A DNA stretch of 64,000 bases, from contig NZ_CALDPF010000062.1 in the NCBI RefSeq assembly GCF_937912035.1, forward strand, positions 1-64,000. Reading direction: 5' to 3'. The translations under genes were made by a program, and so were the position numbers. The notes beneath the pieces were generated by a model. It was not told where the DNA came from, did no database searches, and worked only from the letters and a program-made list of their open reading frames with translations. Numbering within the stretch: position 1 is the stretch's first letter; every line of letters starts with the position of its first letter. Positions 1 to 8,214 of the stretch are shown here, one piece after another. This stretch comes from an uncultured Bacteroides sp. (GTDB taxonomy: Bacteria > Bacteroidota > Bacteroidia > Bacteroidales > Bacteroidaceae).

Positions 1-289
1 CAAGTTCTACAGGAAGTCCGTGAGTATCCCATCCGGCCTTACGCTTTACCTGGAAACCCTTCATGGTTTTGAAACGGCAGAATGTATCCTTTATAGTACG
101 AGCCATAACGTGGTGAATACCCGGCATACCGTTAGCCGAAGGAGGACCTTCATAGAATACATACGAAGGATAACCTTCACGTTCAGTCATACTCTTTGAG
201 AATACATCATTCTCATCCCATTTCTTCAGCACCTCTTTATTTACATCAGACAGGTTAAGCTGAGAATATTCAGTAAATTTGCTACTCAT
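1..289 (-). CDS. ileS: Isoleucyl-tRNA synthetase, N-terminal fragment (cut by window edge)
   Basis: This is the first 96 codons of a class I aminoacyl-tRNA synthetase that charges tRNA-Ile in the cytoplasm. The protein begins MSSKFTEYSQLNLSDVNKE, and further in shows YEGPPSANGMPGIHHVMART, which carries the class I HIGH-type signature in the form GIHH, followed by KRKAGWDTHGLPVEL, typical of IleS. The gene is truncated only because the window ends. The ATG at 287-289 fits the family's usual start and lies about 60 bases after a promoter-like -7 element on the minus strand at 352-359. The assignment to IleS rather than ValRS or LeuRS rests on the WDTHGLPVE block and the overall N-terminus. Confidence 0.93.
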   Translation of the reverse strand, partial: MSSKFTEYSQLNLSDVNKEVLKKWDENDVFSKSMTEREGYPSYVFYEGPPSANGMPGIHHVMARTIKDTFCRFKTMKGFQVKRKAGWDTHGLPVEL

Positions 290-351
290 AGTTTATGTTG
301 TTTATCTAATTATCTTATATCTTGGCATATAGCCATCCAAAATTTAGGTTG

Positions 352-359
352 CAAATTTA
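352..359 (-). promoter_or_regulatory. Probable -7 promoter element of ileS
   Basis: On the minus strand this reads TAAATTTG, a perfect match to the Bacteroides -7 consensus TAnnTTTG. No clear TTTG partner is visible 19-21 bases upstream, so the call rests on the -7 element and its position 60 bases before ileS. Confidence 0.4.
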
Positions 360-426
360 TAAGAAAAAATAGAGAATTAAAAGAAAAGTAGATAAGTTTA
401 TAATTTTAATCCCTAGAAGTTTAAAA

Positions 427-488
427 AAAATTCCCTGTCATTCAGAATTAAACAACATGTTATTTAACCATAAATGACAGGGAATTTT
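427..488 (-). terminator. Rho-independent terminator after the RluA-family gene
   Basis: An inverted repeat with arms AAATTCCCTGTCATT and AATGACAGGGAATTT encloses a loop of about 30 bases. Read leftward the stem is followed by a run of eight T, the normal layout for termination of the minus-strand gene ending at 567. The long loop is unusual. The rest of the 290-566 gap holds only the ileS leader. Confidence 0.7.
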
Positions 489-566
489 CTGCCCCACTTA
501 AAAGCGATTGATAATCAAGTTATTGCAGCAACCGCAAATTAAGCGCAAAAACGAATATAAAAAAGG

Positions 567-1490
567 CTATTTTTTAAGCATCAGATTCTTAAACGATGCA
601 GGATAAGGAGTCTCAAACTGCATCACCTCACCTGTAACGGGATGATAGAAACAAAGCTTGAAAGCATGAAGAGCAAGCCTTCCCAAAGGGTCTACCTCAC
701 AACCATAGCGCTGATCTCCCACAATAGGATGTCCCAGCGTCTGCATGTGAACACGTATCTGATTTTTACGGCCGGTTTCAAGATTGAGTTCCACCAAAGA
801 ATAACCATTGGCACGTTTTATAGTCTTATAATGAGTGATAGAAAGCTTACCTCCATCATCATAGTTACACGAACTCACATAAAGTTTGCGGTCTGTCAGC
901 CACGACTGTACGGTACCCTTATCCTTTTCCATATCCCCCATTACTATGGATACATATCTACGGTCGAATACTATTTCATGCCAATTGTCACGCAATGTAT
1001 GCTGAGTCTTTTCATCTTTAGCATACATCATTATACCGGACGTCTCACGGTCCAGACGATGCACAACAAAAACACGATTTCTCGGATGCTGGCGTTTCAC
1101 ATATTCATTCAATATATGCTGGGCGGTACGTTCCTTCTGATGATCAGTGGCAACAGACAGAAGTCCTTCCTTCTTTTCCACTACTATCAGATAAGCATCT
1201 TCATATAATATATTAAGAAGAGGATTACGAAACTCATGCTTGTTCTTTTCCTTGCTAATCTGGACTTTCATACCCGGCTTAAGCGGGAAATTATATAATG
1301 TCTGAATATTATTATCGACCATCACCACACGGTTAGTAAGCAAAGCCTTAACCCTGGTACGGCTTATGCCTGACATCTTCTTCATCAGAAATTCCATCAG
1401 CTCCGACGGTTCCGACACATTATATATAGTACACTTATTCGCAGCACGCGCCACAGGACGCCTACCCGACCCATTTCTTTTTCCTTCCAC
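567..1490 (-). CDS. RluA-family 23S rRNA/tRNA pseudouridine synthase
   Basis: This enzyme isomerises uridine to pseudouridine in structured RNA. The 307-residue protein has a basic N-terminal tail (1-30), an S4-like RNA-binding region (about 31-80) and the RluA catalytic domain, with the signature HRLDRETSG at 144-152 and the catalytic aspartate D147. LETGRKNQIRVHMQTLGHPIVGDQRYG near the C-terminus is the second conserved family block. The gene starts 26 bases after the rlmD stop codon on the same strand, so the two RNA-modification genes are very likely one transcript. The sequence alone does not say whether the target is an RluC-, RluD- or RluB-like site, so no symbol is given. Confidence 0.9.
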   Translation of the reverse strand: MEGKRNGSGRRPVARAANKCTIYNVSEPSELMEFLMKKMSGISRTRVKALLTNRVVMVDNNIQTLYNFPLKPGMKVQISKEKNKHEFRNPLLNILYEDAYLIVVEKKEGLLSVATDHQKERTAQHILNEYVKRQHPRNRVFVVHRLDRETSGIMMYAKDEKTQHTLRDNWHEIVFDRRYVSIVMGDMEKDKGTVQSWLTDRKLYVSSCNYDDGGKLSITHYKTIKRANGYSLVELNLETGRKNQIRVHMQTLGHPIVGDQRYGCEVDPLGRLALHAFKLCFYHPVTGEVMQFETPYPASFKNLMLKK

Positions 1491-1516
1491 TTTTATTGTT
1501 TTTTGGTATTGTTATC

Positions 1517-2941
1517 TTAAGCTTTCCTTTTCTCAAGAAGTACTACATTCTCCACATGATGTGTATGAGGGAACATATCGACAGGTTGCACAGCCATAAC
1601 CTTATACATAGAATCAAGCAACTGCAAATCGCGTGCCTGTGTGGCAGGGTTACAGCTGACATAAACAATCCTTTCCGGTGCGGCAAACATTATCACATCT
1701 ATCACATCGTTGTGCATTCCGGCACGTGGAGGGTCAGTAATAATAACATCAGGACGTCCGTGTTCGTTGATAAAATCCTGTGTCAGAATATCCTTCATAT
1801 CGCCTGCATAAAACAGTGTATTGTCTATACCGTTTATTGCAGAATTCACCTTTGCATCTTCTATCGCTTCAGGTACATATTCAATACCTATCACCTTCTT
1901 GGCCTGACAAGAAACAAAGTTTGCAATAGTCCCTGTTCCTGTGTAAAGGTCGTAAACAAGTTCGTTTCCTGTAAGTCCGGCAAACTCTCTTGCCACCTTA
2001 TACAGATTATATGCCTGTTCGGAGTTTGTCTGATAGAATGATTTAGGTCCTACCTTAAATTTCAGGCCTTCCATTTCTTCAAAAATATGATCATTACCCT
2101 TGAAAACTTCTACATCAAGATCGCCTATGGTATCATTACATTTATTATTAATAACATACATAAGAGATGTTATTTCAGGGAATGAATCGGCTACATACTG
2201 AAGTATCTCCATCATCTTGGTACGGTCATCATCTGTCACTACCTTACATTGCAACAAAACCATCAGTTCACCAGTAGAAGACGTACGCACCATCATGTTA
2301 CGTAGCAATCCTTCCTGCGAACGAAGGTCAAAAAAGGAGAAATTATGCTCATACGCATAATCACGTATCGCATTTCTTATCCTGTTTGAGATGTCGTCTT
2401 GAAGCCAGCACTTCTCTATGGCCAGAACTTTATCAAAAGCTCCTGGTATATGGAAACCAACGGCATTCATCTGGTCATACTTAACATCTTGCTTCACCTC
2501 TTCCTCCGTGAGCCAGCGCTTGTTTGAAAATGTAAATTCGAGTTTGTTTCTATAGAATTTGGTCTTCTCCGAACCAAGTATAGGTCTGAATTCCGGAAGT
2601 TCTACCTTTCCAATACGTGTGAGATTATCAAAAACCTGTTTCTGCTTATACTTTATCTGATCTTCGTACGAAAGACACTGCCACTTACAGCCTCCGCACA
2701 CACCATAATGCTGACAGAAAGGTTCTGCCCTCATAGGAGATTTCTCGTGAAACTTTACTGCCACTGCCTCTGCATAATGGTTCTTTTTGCGTTTCACTTG
2801 CAGGTCAACTACATCTCCCGGTACTACGTATGGTACGAACACCACCAAATCGTTCACTTTAGCCAAGGCCTTGCCTTCTGCGGCCACATCTGTTATTGTT
2901 ACCTTTTCCAATAAAGGTAGTTCTTTTTTCTTCCTTGCCAC
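1517..2941 (-). CDS. rlmD: 23S rRNA (uracil-5-)-methyltransferase, RlmD/TrmA family
   Basis: This is an S-adenosylmethionine-dependent enzyme that makes 5-methyluridine in rRNA. It has an N-terminal TRAM domain (about 5-60), an iron-sulfur cluster motif CQHYGVCGGCKWQC (cysteines near 76, 82 and 85), a SAM-binding block (YDLYTGTGTIANF), the DPPRAGM motif and the catalytic VSCNPATQARDL near the C-terminus. The reading frame extends to a TTG at 2962, but no ATG is available. I prefer the GTG at 2939-2941, which gives the family-typical start MARKKKELPLLEKV and leaves a short leader after the -7 element at 2970-2977. It is probably co-transcribed with the RluA-family gene downstream. Confidence 0.9.
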   Translation of the reverse strand: MARKKKELPLLEKVTITDVAAEGKALAKVNDLVVFVPYVVPGDVVDLQVKRKKNHYAEAVAVKFHEKSPMRAEPFCQHYGVCGGCKWQCLSYEDQIKYKQKQVFDNLTRIGKVELPEFRPILGSEKTKFYRNKLEFTFSNKRWLTEEEVKQDVKYDQMNAVGFHIPGAFDKVLAIEKCWLQDDISNRIRNAIRDYAYEHNFSFFDLRSQEGLLRNMMVRTSSTGELMVLLQCKVVTDDDRTKMMEILQYVADSFPEITSLMYVINNKCNDTIGDLDVEVFKGNDHIFEEMEGLKFKVGPKSFYQTNSEQAYNLYKVAREFAGLTGNELVYDLYTGTGTIANFVSCQAKKVIGIEYVPEAIEDAKVNSAINGIDNTLFYAGDMKDILTQDFINEHGRPDVIITDPPRAGMHNDVIDVIMFAAPERIVYVSCNPATQARDLQLLDSMYKVMAVQPVDMFPHTHHVENVVLLEKRKA

Positions 2942-2969
2942 GTTATTTTTCAATAAAACCAATTTGGGG

Positions 2970-2977
2970 CAAATTTA
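2970..2977 (-). promoter_or_regulatory. Probable -7 promoter element of rlmD
   Basis: Minus-strand TAAATTTG matches TAnnTTTG. Transcription would begin a few bases inside position 2966, which makes the TTG at 2962 an unlikely start and supports the GTG at 2941. No convincing -33 TTTG is seen. Confidence 0.42.
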
Positions 2978-3070
2978 GTCATTTTTTCTGACAAAACACC
3001 ATGATTTAAAAAATAGTTGATTTTGCTATATAGACATTGCAAAAACATGTTGTAGAATATAATATATATG

Positions 3071-3101
3071 TTTGTTTATACACAAATAATATATAGTTTT
3101 G
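3071..3101 (+). promoter_or_regulatory. Promoter of ppdK (TTTG-N19-TAGTTTTG)
   Basis: TTTG at 3071-3074 and TAGTTTTG at 3094-3101 are separated by 19 bases, a full match to the Bacteroides -33/-7 pattern. The predicted leader is about 100 bases, mostly A/T, with no obvious structure. Confidence 0.68.
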
Positions 3102-3208
3102 TCATCGTTAAAGAAAAACAGACAGTATTTTACATTATTTACGGTCTGCTAAAAAGATAGAAACTAATACTTAAAATAACTAATAACTTAAAAACCTTTC
3201 ATTAAACA

Positions 3209-5932
3209 ATGGAAACAAAAAGAGTCTATACTTTCGGAAACGGTAAGGCCGAAGGAAAAGCAGACATGAGAAACTTACTTGGAGGAAAAGGTGCAAACCT
3301 TGCAGAAATGAATCTTATTGGCGTTCCAGTACCTCCGGGTTTCACCATAACAACAGATGTATGTAACGAATATTACGCAGAAGGCAAAGACAAAGTTGTA
3401 GCCCTGCTTAAAGATGATGTAGAAAAGTCTATCAAAGGCGTTGAAGAACTGATGAAATCAAAATTTGGTGATGTAGAAAATCCACTTCTTGTTTCTGTAC
3501 GTTCAGGTGCCCGCGCATCAATGCCTGGTATGATGGATACCATTCTAAACCTCGGACTTAACGATGAAGTTGTAGTAGGTTTGGCACGTAAAACAGGAAA
3601 CGAACGCTTTGCATGGGACTCTTATCGCCGTTTTGTGCAAATGTATGGTGACGTAGTTCTTGGTATGAAACCTACAAACAAAGATGATATCGATCCTTTT
3701 GAAGCTATTATAGAAGATGTAAAGAAAGCAAAAGGAGTACGTTTGGATAATGAGCTCGAAGTTGAAGATTTAAAGGAACTGGTAACAAGATTCAAGGCTG
3801 CTGTAAAAGCCCAGACAGGAAAAGATTTCCCATCAAACGCATACGAACAACTTTGGGGAGCTATCTGCGCTGTATTCGATTCATGGATGAACGAACGTGC
3901 TATCCTCTACCGTAAGATGGAAGGAATACCTGCCGAATGGGGTACTGCCGTAAACGTACAGGCAATGGTGTTCGGTAATATGGGTGATACTTCAGCAACA
4001 GGTGTTGCATTCTCTCGCGACGCTGCTACAGGAGAAGACCTCTTCAACGGTGAATATCTGATCAATGCACAGGGAGAAGACGTTGTGGCAGGTATCCGTA
4101 CTCCACAGCAAATTACAAAAATCGGTTCACAGCGTTGGTCCACTCTTCAGGGAATCTCTGAAGAAGAACGAGTTGCAAAATATCCTTCTATGGAAGAAGC
4201 AATGCCTGAAATATACAAAGAACTTGATGCCATCCAGACAAAACTTGAAAACCACTATCATGATATGCAAGATATGGAGTTCACTGTTCAGGAAGGCAAA
4301 CTTTGGTTCTTACAGACACGTAACGGAAAACGTACAGGTGCAGCAATGGTACGAATAGCAATGGAAATGCTTGAACAGGGAATCATTGACGAAAAAACAG
4401 CTATAAAGAGATGTGAGCCTAACAAACTAGACGAACTCCTCCACCCTGTATTCGACAAGGAAGCATTACGCACAGCCAAGGCACTGACTCGCGGTCTTCC
4501 TGCTTCACCGGGAGCTGCTTGCGGACAGATAGTATTCTTTGCAGAAGACGCTGCACAGTGGAGAGCAGATGGACACAGAGTTGTTCTTGTTCGTATCGAA
4601 ACTTCACCAGAAGACCTTGCAGGTATGACAGCTGCTGAAGGTATCCTTACAGCACGTGGCGGTATGACATCACACGCAGCCGTTGTCGCACGCGGTATGG
4701 GTAAGTGCTGTGTATCAGGTGCAGGAGCAATCAATATTGACTACAAAGCACGTACAATCGAAATAGACGGAACTGTATTGAAAGAAGGTGATTACATTTC
4801 TTTGAACGGTAGCACAGGAGATGTATATCAAGGTGAAGTTCCTACAAAAGCTGCAGAGGTTTCAGGCGACTTCGCTAAACTGATGAACTTATGTGATAAA
4901 TATACAAGACTTAAAGTCCGCACAAACGCCGACACTCCTCATGATGCAGAAGTGGCACGTGGTTTCGGTGCTGTAGGTATCGGACTTTGCCGTACTGAAC
5001 ACATGTTCTTCGACAATCAGAAGATCATTGCAATGCGCGAAATGATTCTTGCAAACGACGTTGAAGGACGTAAGAAAGCACTTGCAAAACTTCTTCCATA
5101 TCAGAAAGCTGACTTCAAAGGCATATTCAAGGCTATGGACGGATGTCCAGTCAATGTCCGCCTGCTTGACCCACCATTGCACGAATTCGTACCACACGAT
5201 TTGAAGGGACAGGAAGAAATGGCACAGGCTATGGGTGTGACAGTAGAATATATCCGTCAGAGAGTTGACAGCCTTTGCGAACATAACCCAATGTTGGGAC
5301 ATCGCGGTTGCCGTTTGGGTAACACATACCCTGAAATCACAGAAATGCAGACTCAGGCAATCCTTGGTGCAGCAATCGAATTGAAGAAAGAAGGCTATGA
5401 CCCTCATCCTGAAATAATGGTTCCGCTGACCGGTATCCTTTACGAATTCGAAGCTCAGGAAAAAGTTATCCGTCAGGCTGCTGCCGAACTGTTCGAAAAA
5501 GAAGGTGTGGAAATTCCATTCAAGGTAGGTACAATGATTGAAATTCCTCGTGCCGCTTTGACAGCCGACAGAATAGCATCAAAAGCTGAATACTTCTCAT
5601 TCGGTACAAACGACTTGACACAGATGACATTCGGTTACTCACGCGATGATATCGCTTCATTCTTGCCTGTATATCTTGAAAAGAAGATTCTTAAAGTTGA
5701 CCCATTCCAGGTACTTGACCAGAACGGTGTAGGTCAGCTGGTAGAAATGGCAGTAGAAAAAGGTCGCTCAGTACGTCCTGATTTGAAATGCGGTATCTGT
5801 GGTGAACACGGTGGTGAACCTTCATCAGTCAAATTCTGCCACAAGGTTGGATTGAACTATGTATCTTGCTCTCCATTCCGTGTGCCTATTGCTAGATTAG
5901 CTGCGGCGCAGGCTGCTATTGAAGAGGCATAA
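3209..5932 (+). CDS. ppdK: Pyruvate, phosphate dikinase
   Basis: This cytoplasmic enzyme interconverts pyruvate + ATP + phosphate and phosphoenolpyruvate + AMP + pyrophosphate, and in anaerobic Bacteroidota it works at the pyruvate/PEP node. The 907-residue length fits PPDK rather than PEP synthase. An N-terminal ATP-grasp domain begins with LLGGKGANLAEM. The central phosphohistidine domain has GGMTSHAAVVARGMGKCC with catalytic H489. The C-terminal PEP/pyruvate TIM barrel includes GLCRTEHMFF, GTMIEIPRAAL, FGTNDLTQMTFGYSRDD and CGICGEHGGEP. The gene stands alone between a strong promoter and a hairpin terminator. No key residue appears to be missing. Confidence 0.97.
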   Translation: METKRVYTFGNGKAEGKADMRNLLGGKGANLAEMNLIGVPVPPGFTITTDVCNEYYAEGKDKVVALLKDDVEKSIKGVEELMKSKFGDVENPLLVSVRSGARASMPGMMDTILNLGLNDEVVVGLARKTGNERFAWDSYRRFVQMYGDVVLGMKPTNKDDIDPFEAIIEDVKKAKGVRLDNELEVEDLKELVTRFKAAVKAQTGKDFPSNAYEQLWGAICAVFDSWMNERAILYRKMEGIPAEWGTAVNVQAMVFGNMGDTSATGVAFSRDAATGEDLFNGEYLINAQGEDVVAGIRTPQQITKIGSQRWSTLQGISEEERVAKYPSMEEAMPEIYKELDAIQTKLENHYHDMQDMEFTVQEGKLWFLQTRNGKRTGAAMVRIAMEMLEQGIIDEKTAIKRCEPNKLDELLHPVFDKEALRTAKALTRGLPASPGAACGQIVFFAEDAAQWRADGHRVVLVRIETSPEDLAGMTAAEGILTARGGMTSHAAVVARGMGKCCVSGAGAINIDYKARTIEIDGTVLKEGDYISLNGSTGDVYQGEVPTKAAEVSGDFAKLMNLCDKYTRLKVRTNADTPHDAEVARGFGAVGIGLCRTEHMFFDNQKIIAMREMILANDVEGRKKALAKLLPYQKADFKGIFKAMDGCPVNVRLLDPPLHEFVPHDLKGQEEMAQAMGVTVEYIRQRVDSLCEHNPMLGHRGCRLGNTYPEITEMQTQAILGAAIELKKEGYDPHPEIMVPLTGILYEFEAQEKVIRQAAAELFEKEGVEIPFKVGTMIEIPRAALTADRIASKAEYFSFGTNDLTQMTFGYSRDDIASFLPVYLEKKILKVDPFQVLDQNGVGQLVEMAVEKGRSVRPDLKCGICGEHGGEPSSVKFCHKVGLNYVSCSPFRVPIARLAAAQAAIEEA

Positions 5933-5954
5933 GCAATATAGGATAATATTTGAT

Positions 5955-6003
5955 TTAGGCTGTAACGAACTGTTTATCAGACATTACAGCCTAAGTTATT
6001 TTT
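5955..6003 (+). terminator. Terminator of ppdK
   Basis: Perfect 11-base arms TTAGGCTGTAA (5955-5965) and TTACAGCCTAA (5984-5994) are followed by GTTATTTTT. The position 23 bases after the ppdK stop codon fits intrinsic termination. Confidence 0.75.
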
Positions 6004-6060
6004 AGGCGGTTCGTGATTTGTCAGTAATGAAATTACTAGAAGAAAATATACCTTTGTTGT

Positions 6061-6231
6061 TCATAATATTTCAGAACCTGAAACCATCAAGTCCTTAAAA
6101 TAGCCAGTAACAAAAGAACCTACATATCGTATCATCCATGTACGTCCTTGATTAATTCAATATTCATTCTGTCTGCTGTTTTTGGGTGAAATACGCAATA
6201 TTTCTTTCCATTGACTAATCATACTTGCCAT
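6061..6231 (-). pseudogene. Possible decayed small ORF with one in-frame TGA
   Basis: This lies in the otherwise empty 5.94-6.32 kb gap. On the minus strand an ATG at 6231 opens 24 codons (MASMISQWKEILRISPKNSR...), then a TGA at 6157-6159. The same frame then continues through 31 codons (...GRTWMIRYVGSFVTGYFKDLM...) to a second TGA at 6061-6063. The second half reads like protein (hydrophobic, mixed composition) despite having no start codon of its own. It could be a remnant of a gene broken by a nonsense mutation, or chance. No family is recognised. Apart from the ppdK terminator I see nothing else in this gap. Confidence 0.25.
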
Positions 6232-6316
6232 AATTTTAAGTTTAAAAATTATTTACTATTATTAGATAATGTCCGTTATATGTTTTTATAAAGTATAGGA
6301 TAAATATTATATCAAA

Positions 6317-8056
6317 TCAACATAAACTCCCTTTATAAAGAGAAGGACGACCACCATAATGACAGATACATAATAAGTTTACCTCTCCACTCCAATCAGA
6401 CTCAGTACTGAAAAAACCTAAATCATCAGGTTCAGAAGTAACAACTCCAGAAATTATATGCTGACCGATATAAGGAACCTGAGAAACAGAGGACTGTAAC
6501 TGTGTTTCTATATTACAATCAAATTTTTCCTCCAAGAAGTCCTTATTCCTTTTATTCATCTTTCCTTCTACACAATTTTCCTTGCTCATCAATAAATCTT
6601 CCAGAGTATCATATGTACCCATTCTACTCTTAAGCCAGCTCTTTACTTCCTCATGAAAATAAATTTCCAGATTTTCAAATGATATAATTTTAAGTTTAAA
6701 CTTGGCCTTAGGAATGTTCAGCGTCGTATCACAAGGAATTTCCCCCATAATATTACATTCATCTATAATGGACTTTAGAATATCTATTGTTGAAATTTCA
6801 AGGGTATCAACAAGTTTTATCACATCGTTCTTCATGGATATATCAAGAAGATTATCATCTATCACATCGTTGATTGCACGAGTGGACAAATTGGTAAACT
6901 CTTTGATATAGCGTATTCTGCCAGGTCTTCCTAAAAGATTCTCATCAACTCTTAATCTGTTTGTTGTAAGAATATACAATTTACGCTTACTGTTATATAC
7001 TCCATCTATCATCTTCAATAGAACTTCCCTATCCTCACTGAAGGTTTTTTCCGCTTCGTCTATAAATATTACACACTCAAAATTAAGGGACTGTATAAAT
7101 TCCAACATACCATCATAAGGTCTGGAAATAATAATAACTGGCAAACCAACACGATTACTCAAAAGTTTTGCTGCAATAGTTTTCCCTGTTCCTTTCAAAC
7201 CATTGAATATAACACCCAAATTTTTACTGCTTTCCTTGAAAATCGCTGAAGACCATGTCTTTATAATTTTATTCATTATTTCATCACAGTCCAAATCATA
7301 AATCTTAAAATCAAAGACGAAAGAATCATCAATCTTTTCCAATCCAAGTCTCTTTAAATGTAAATCCTCGTAAATTCTGAAAATACCTTCTCCAGGACTG
7401 GGGAATAGTGTAGCTGAACCTGGTATAGGATAATATATTCCACCTTCATTAATCCATTTCTGTTTGTCTGCCATTATAATAGGCTCTGATTTTATACATA
7501 TACTGTTATCACTGAAAAAATCTTTTTTGTGGATAACATACCTTTCCAAATCTACAATTTCCCCATAGCCGGTAATACCACATTTTCTCTCAAGACATTT
7601 ATATGTAAAACCATTTTTTATTGCTATTCTACGTGAAGCATCATTCCGAGGGAAAATACTGATAGTTAAAGATGAAGCATTCCTTTCCTGGAAAAGATAT
7701 TTCTTCATGCGATCCACAACTTCCGTCATATAGCCTTTTCCACGATAATCCTTATTCAAGAAATAGCACAATTCATAATCTCTGTCAATTAGTGAAGAGC
7801 AAGATTCTTTCATTATATTCCACTCTATAACCCCAATAGCTCTAGATTGGTTTTCTTTGATTGTAATGACAAACATATTTTTATTTTCAATACCTCTCCG
7901 AACTTTACCTTCTGCTTCACTTATATCGTGCATAGTACGGAATCCTGTATTAATTGCTGTATATTCATCACTCATCATAAGGAAAACAGCATTTATATCT
8001 TCTTCATCAGGTATTCTGACTACCAATCTTTCTGTTAATATTCTGAACTTTTCCAT
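6317..8056 (-). CDS. GNAT N-acetyltransferase fused to AAA+ ATPase
   Basis: This is a 579-residue two-domain protein. Residues 1-180 form a RimJ/RimL-type GNAT domain (ILTERLVVRIPDEED at the start, acetyl-CoA loop around YRGKGYM 104-110, and NDASRRIAIKNGF 138-150). After a linker, residues about 225-400 form a AAA+ module: Walker A GLKGTGKT (286-293), Walker B CVIFIDEAEK (328-337), sensor-1 TTN (364-366) and an arginine-finger-like GRPGR (376-380). The C-terminal 180 residues are unassigned. Both catalytic cores look intact, and I see no stop or frame change at the junction. A hairpin separates it from the upstream nuclease gene. The substrate is unknown. The AT-rich context and neighbours suggest an accessory or defence role, which is inference only. 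Confidence 0.72.
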   Translation of the reverse strand: MEKFRILTERLVVRIPDEEDINAVFLMMSDEYTAINTGFRTMHDISEAEGKVRRGIENKNMFVITIKENQSRAIGVIEWNIMKESCSSLIDRDYELCYFLNKDYRGKGYMTEVVDRMKKYLFQERNASSLTISIFPRNDASRRIAIKNGFTYKCLERKCGITGYGEIVDLERYVIHKKDFFSDNSICIKSEPIIMADKQKWINEGGIYYPIPGSATLFPSPGEGIFRIYEDLHLKRLGLEKIDDSFVFDFKIYDLDCDEIMNKIIKTWSSAIFKESSKNLGVIFNGLKGTGKTIAAKLLSNRVGLPVIIISRPYDGMLEFIQSLNFECVIFIDEAEKTFSEDREVLLKMIDGVYNSKRKLYILTTNRLRVDENLLGRPGRIRYIKEFTNLSTRAINDVIDDNLLDISMKNDVIKLVDTLEISTIDILKSIIDECNIMGEIPCDTTLNIPKAKFKLKIISFENLEIYFHEEVKSWLKSRMGTYDTLEDLLMSKENCVEGKMNKRNKDFLEEKFDCNIETQLQSSVSQVPYIGQHIISGVVTSEPDDLGFFSTESDWSGEVNLLCICHYGGRPSLYKGSLC

Positions 8057-8088
8057 TATATAATTTCTTAATCATAAACCTACAATAA

Positions 8089-8115
8089 AGGCTATGCCAA
8101 TATTGGACATAGCCT
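8089..8115 (-). terminator. Hairpin between nuclease and GNAT-AAA genes
   Basis: Arms AGGCTATG and CATAGCCT enclose a further near-complementary CCAATATTGG centre. Read leftward it is followed by TTTATTG, a weak T-tract. It may terminate the nuclease transcript or attenuate read-through into the GNAT-AAA gene. Confidence 0.5.
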
Positions 8116-8214
8116 GAAAAGGAATATTGCTTTTGTAAAAGAATTGCATCACAAAAGATATTACACTTGAATATTCAAATAAAAAATAGTTCCTTAAAAC
8201 TTTTTTTCAGATAT

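Noticed and set aside
642..1208. 188-codon plus-strand frame opposite the pseudouridine synthase
   Set aside because: The minus-strand gene has the HRLDRETSG active site; the plus frame has no start context or coding character.
7847..8063. Plus-strand open frames inside the GNAT domain
   Set aside because: They mirror the minus-strand gene, have no promoter, and their residue content is that of an antisense shadow.
8089..8115. Inverted repeat AGGCTATG/CATAGCCT as an insertion-sequence end
   Set aside because: There is no second copy, no target duplication and no transposase near; a hairpin terminator explains it better.
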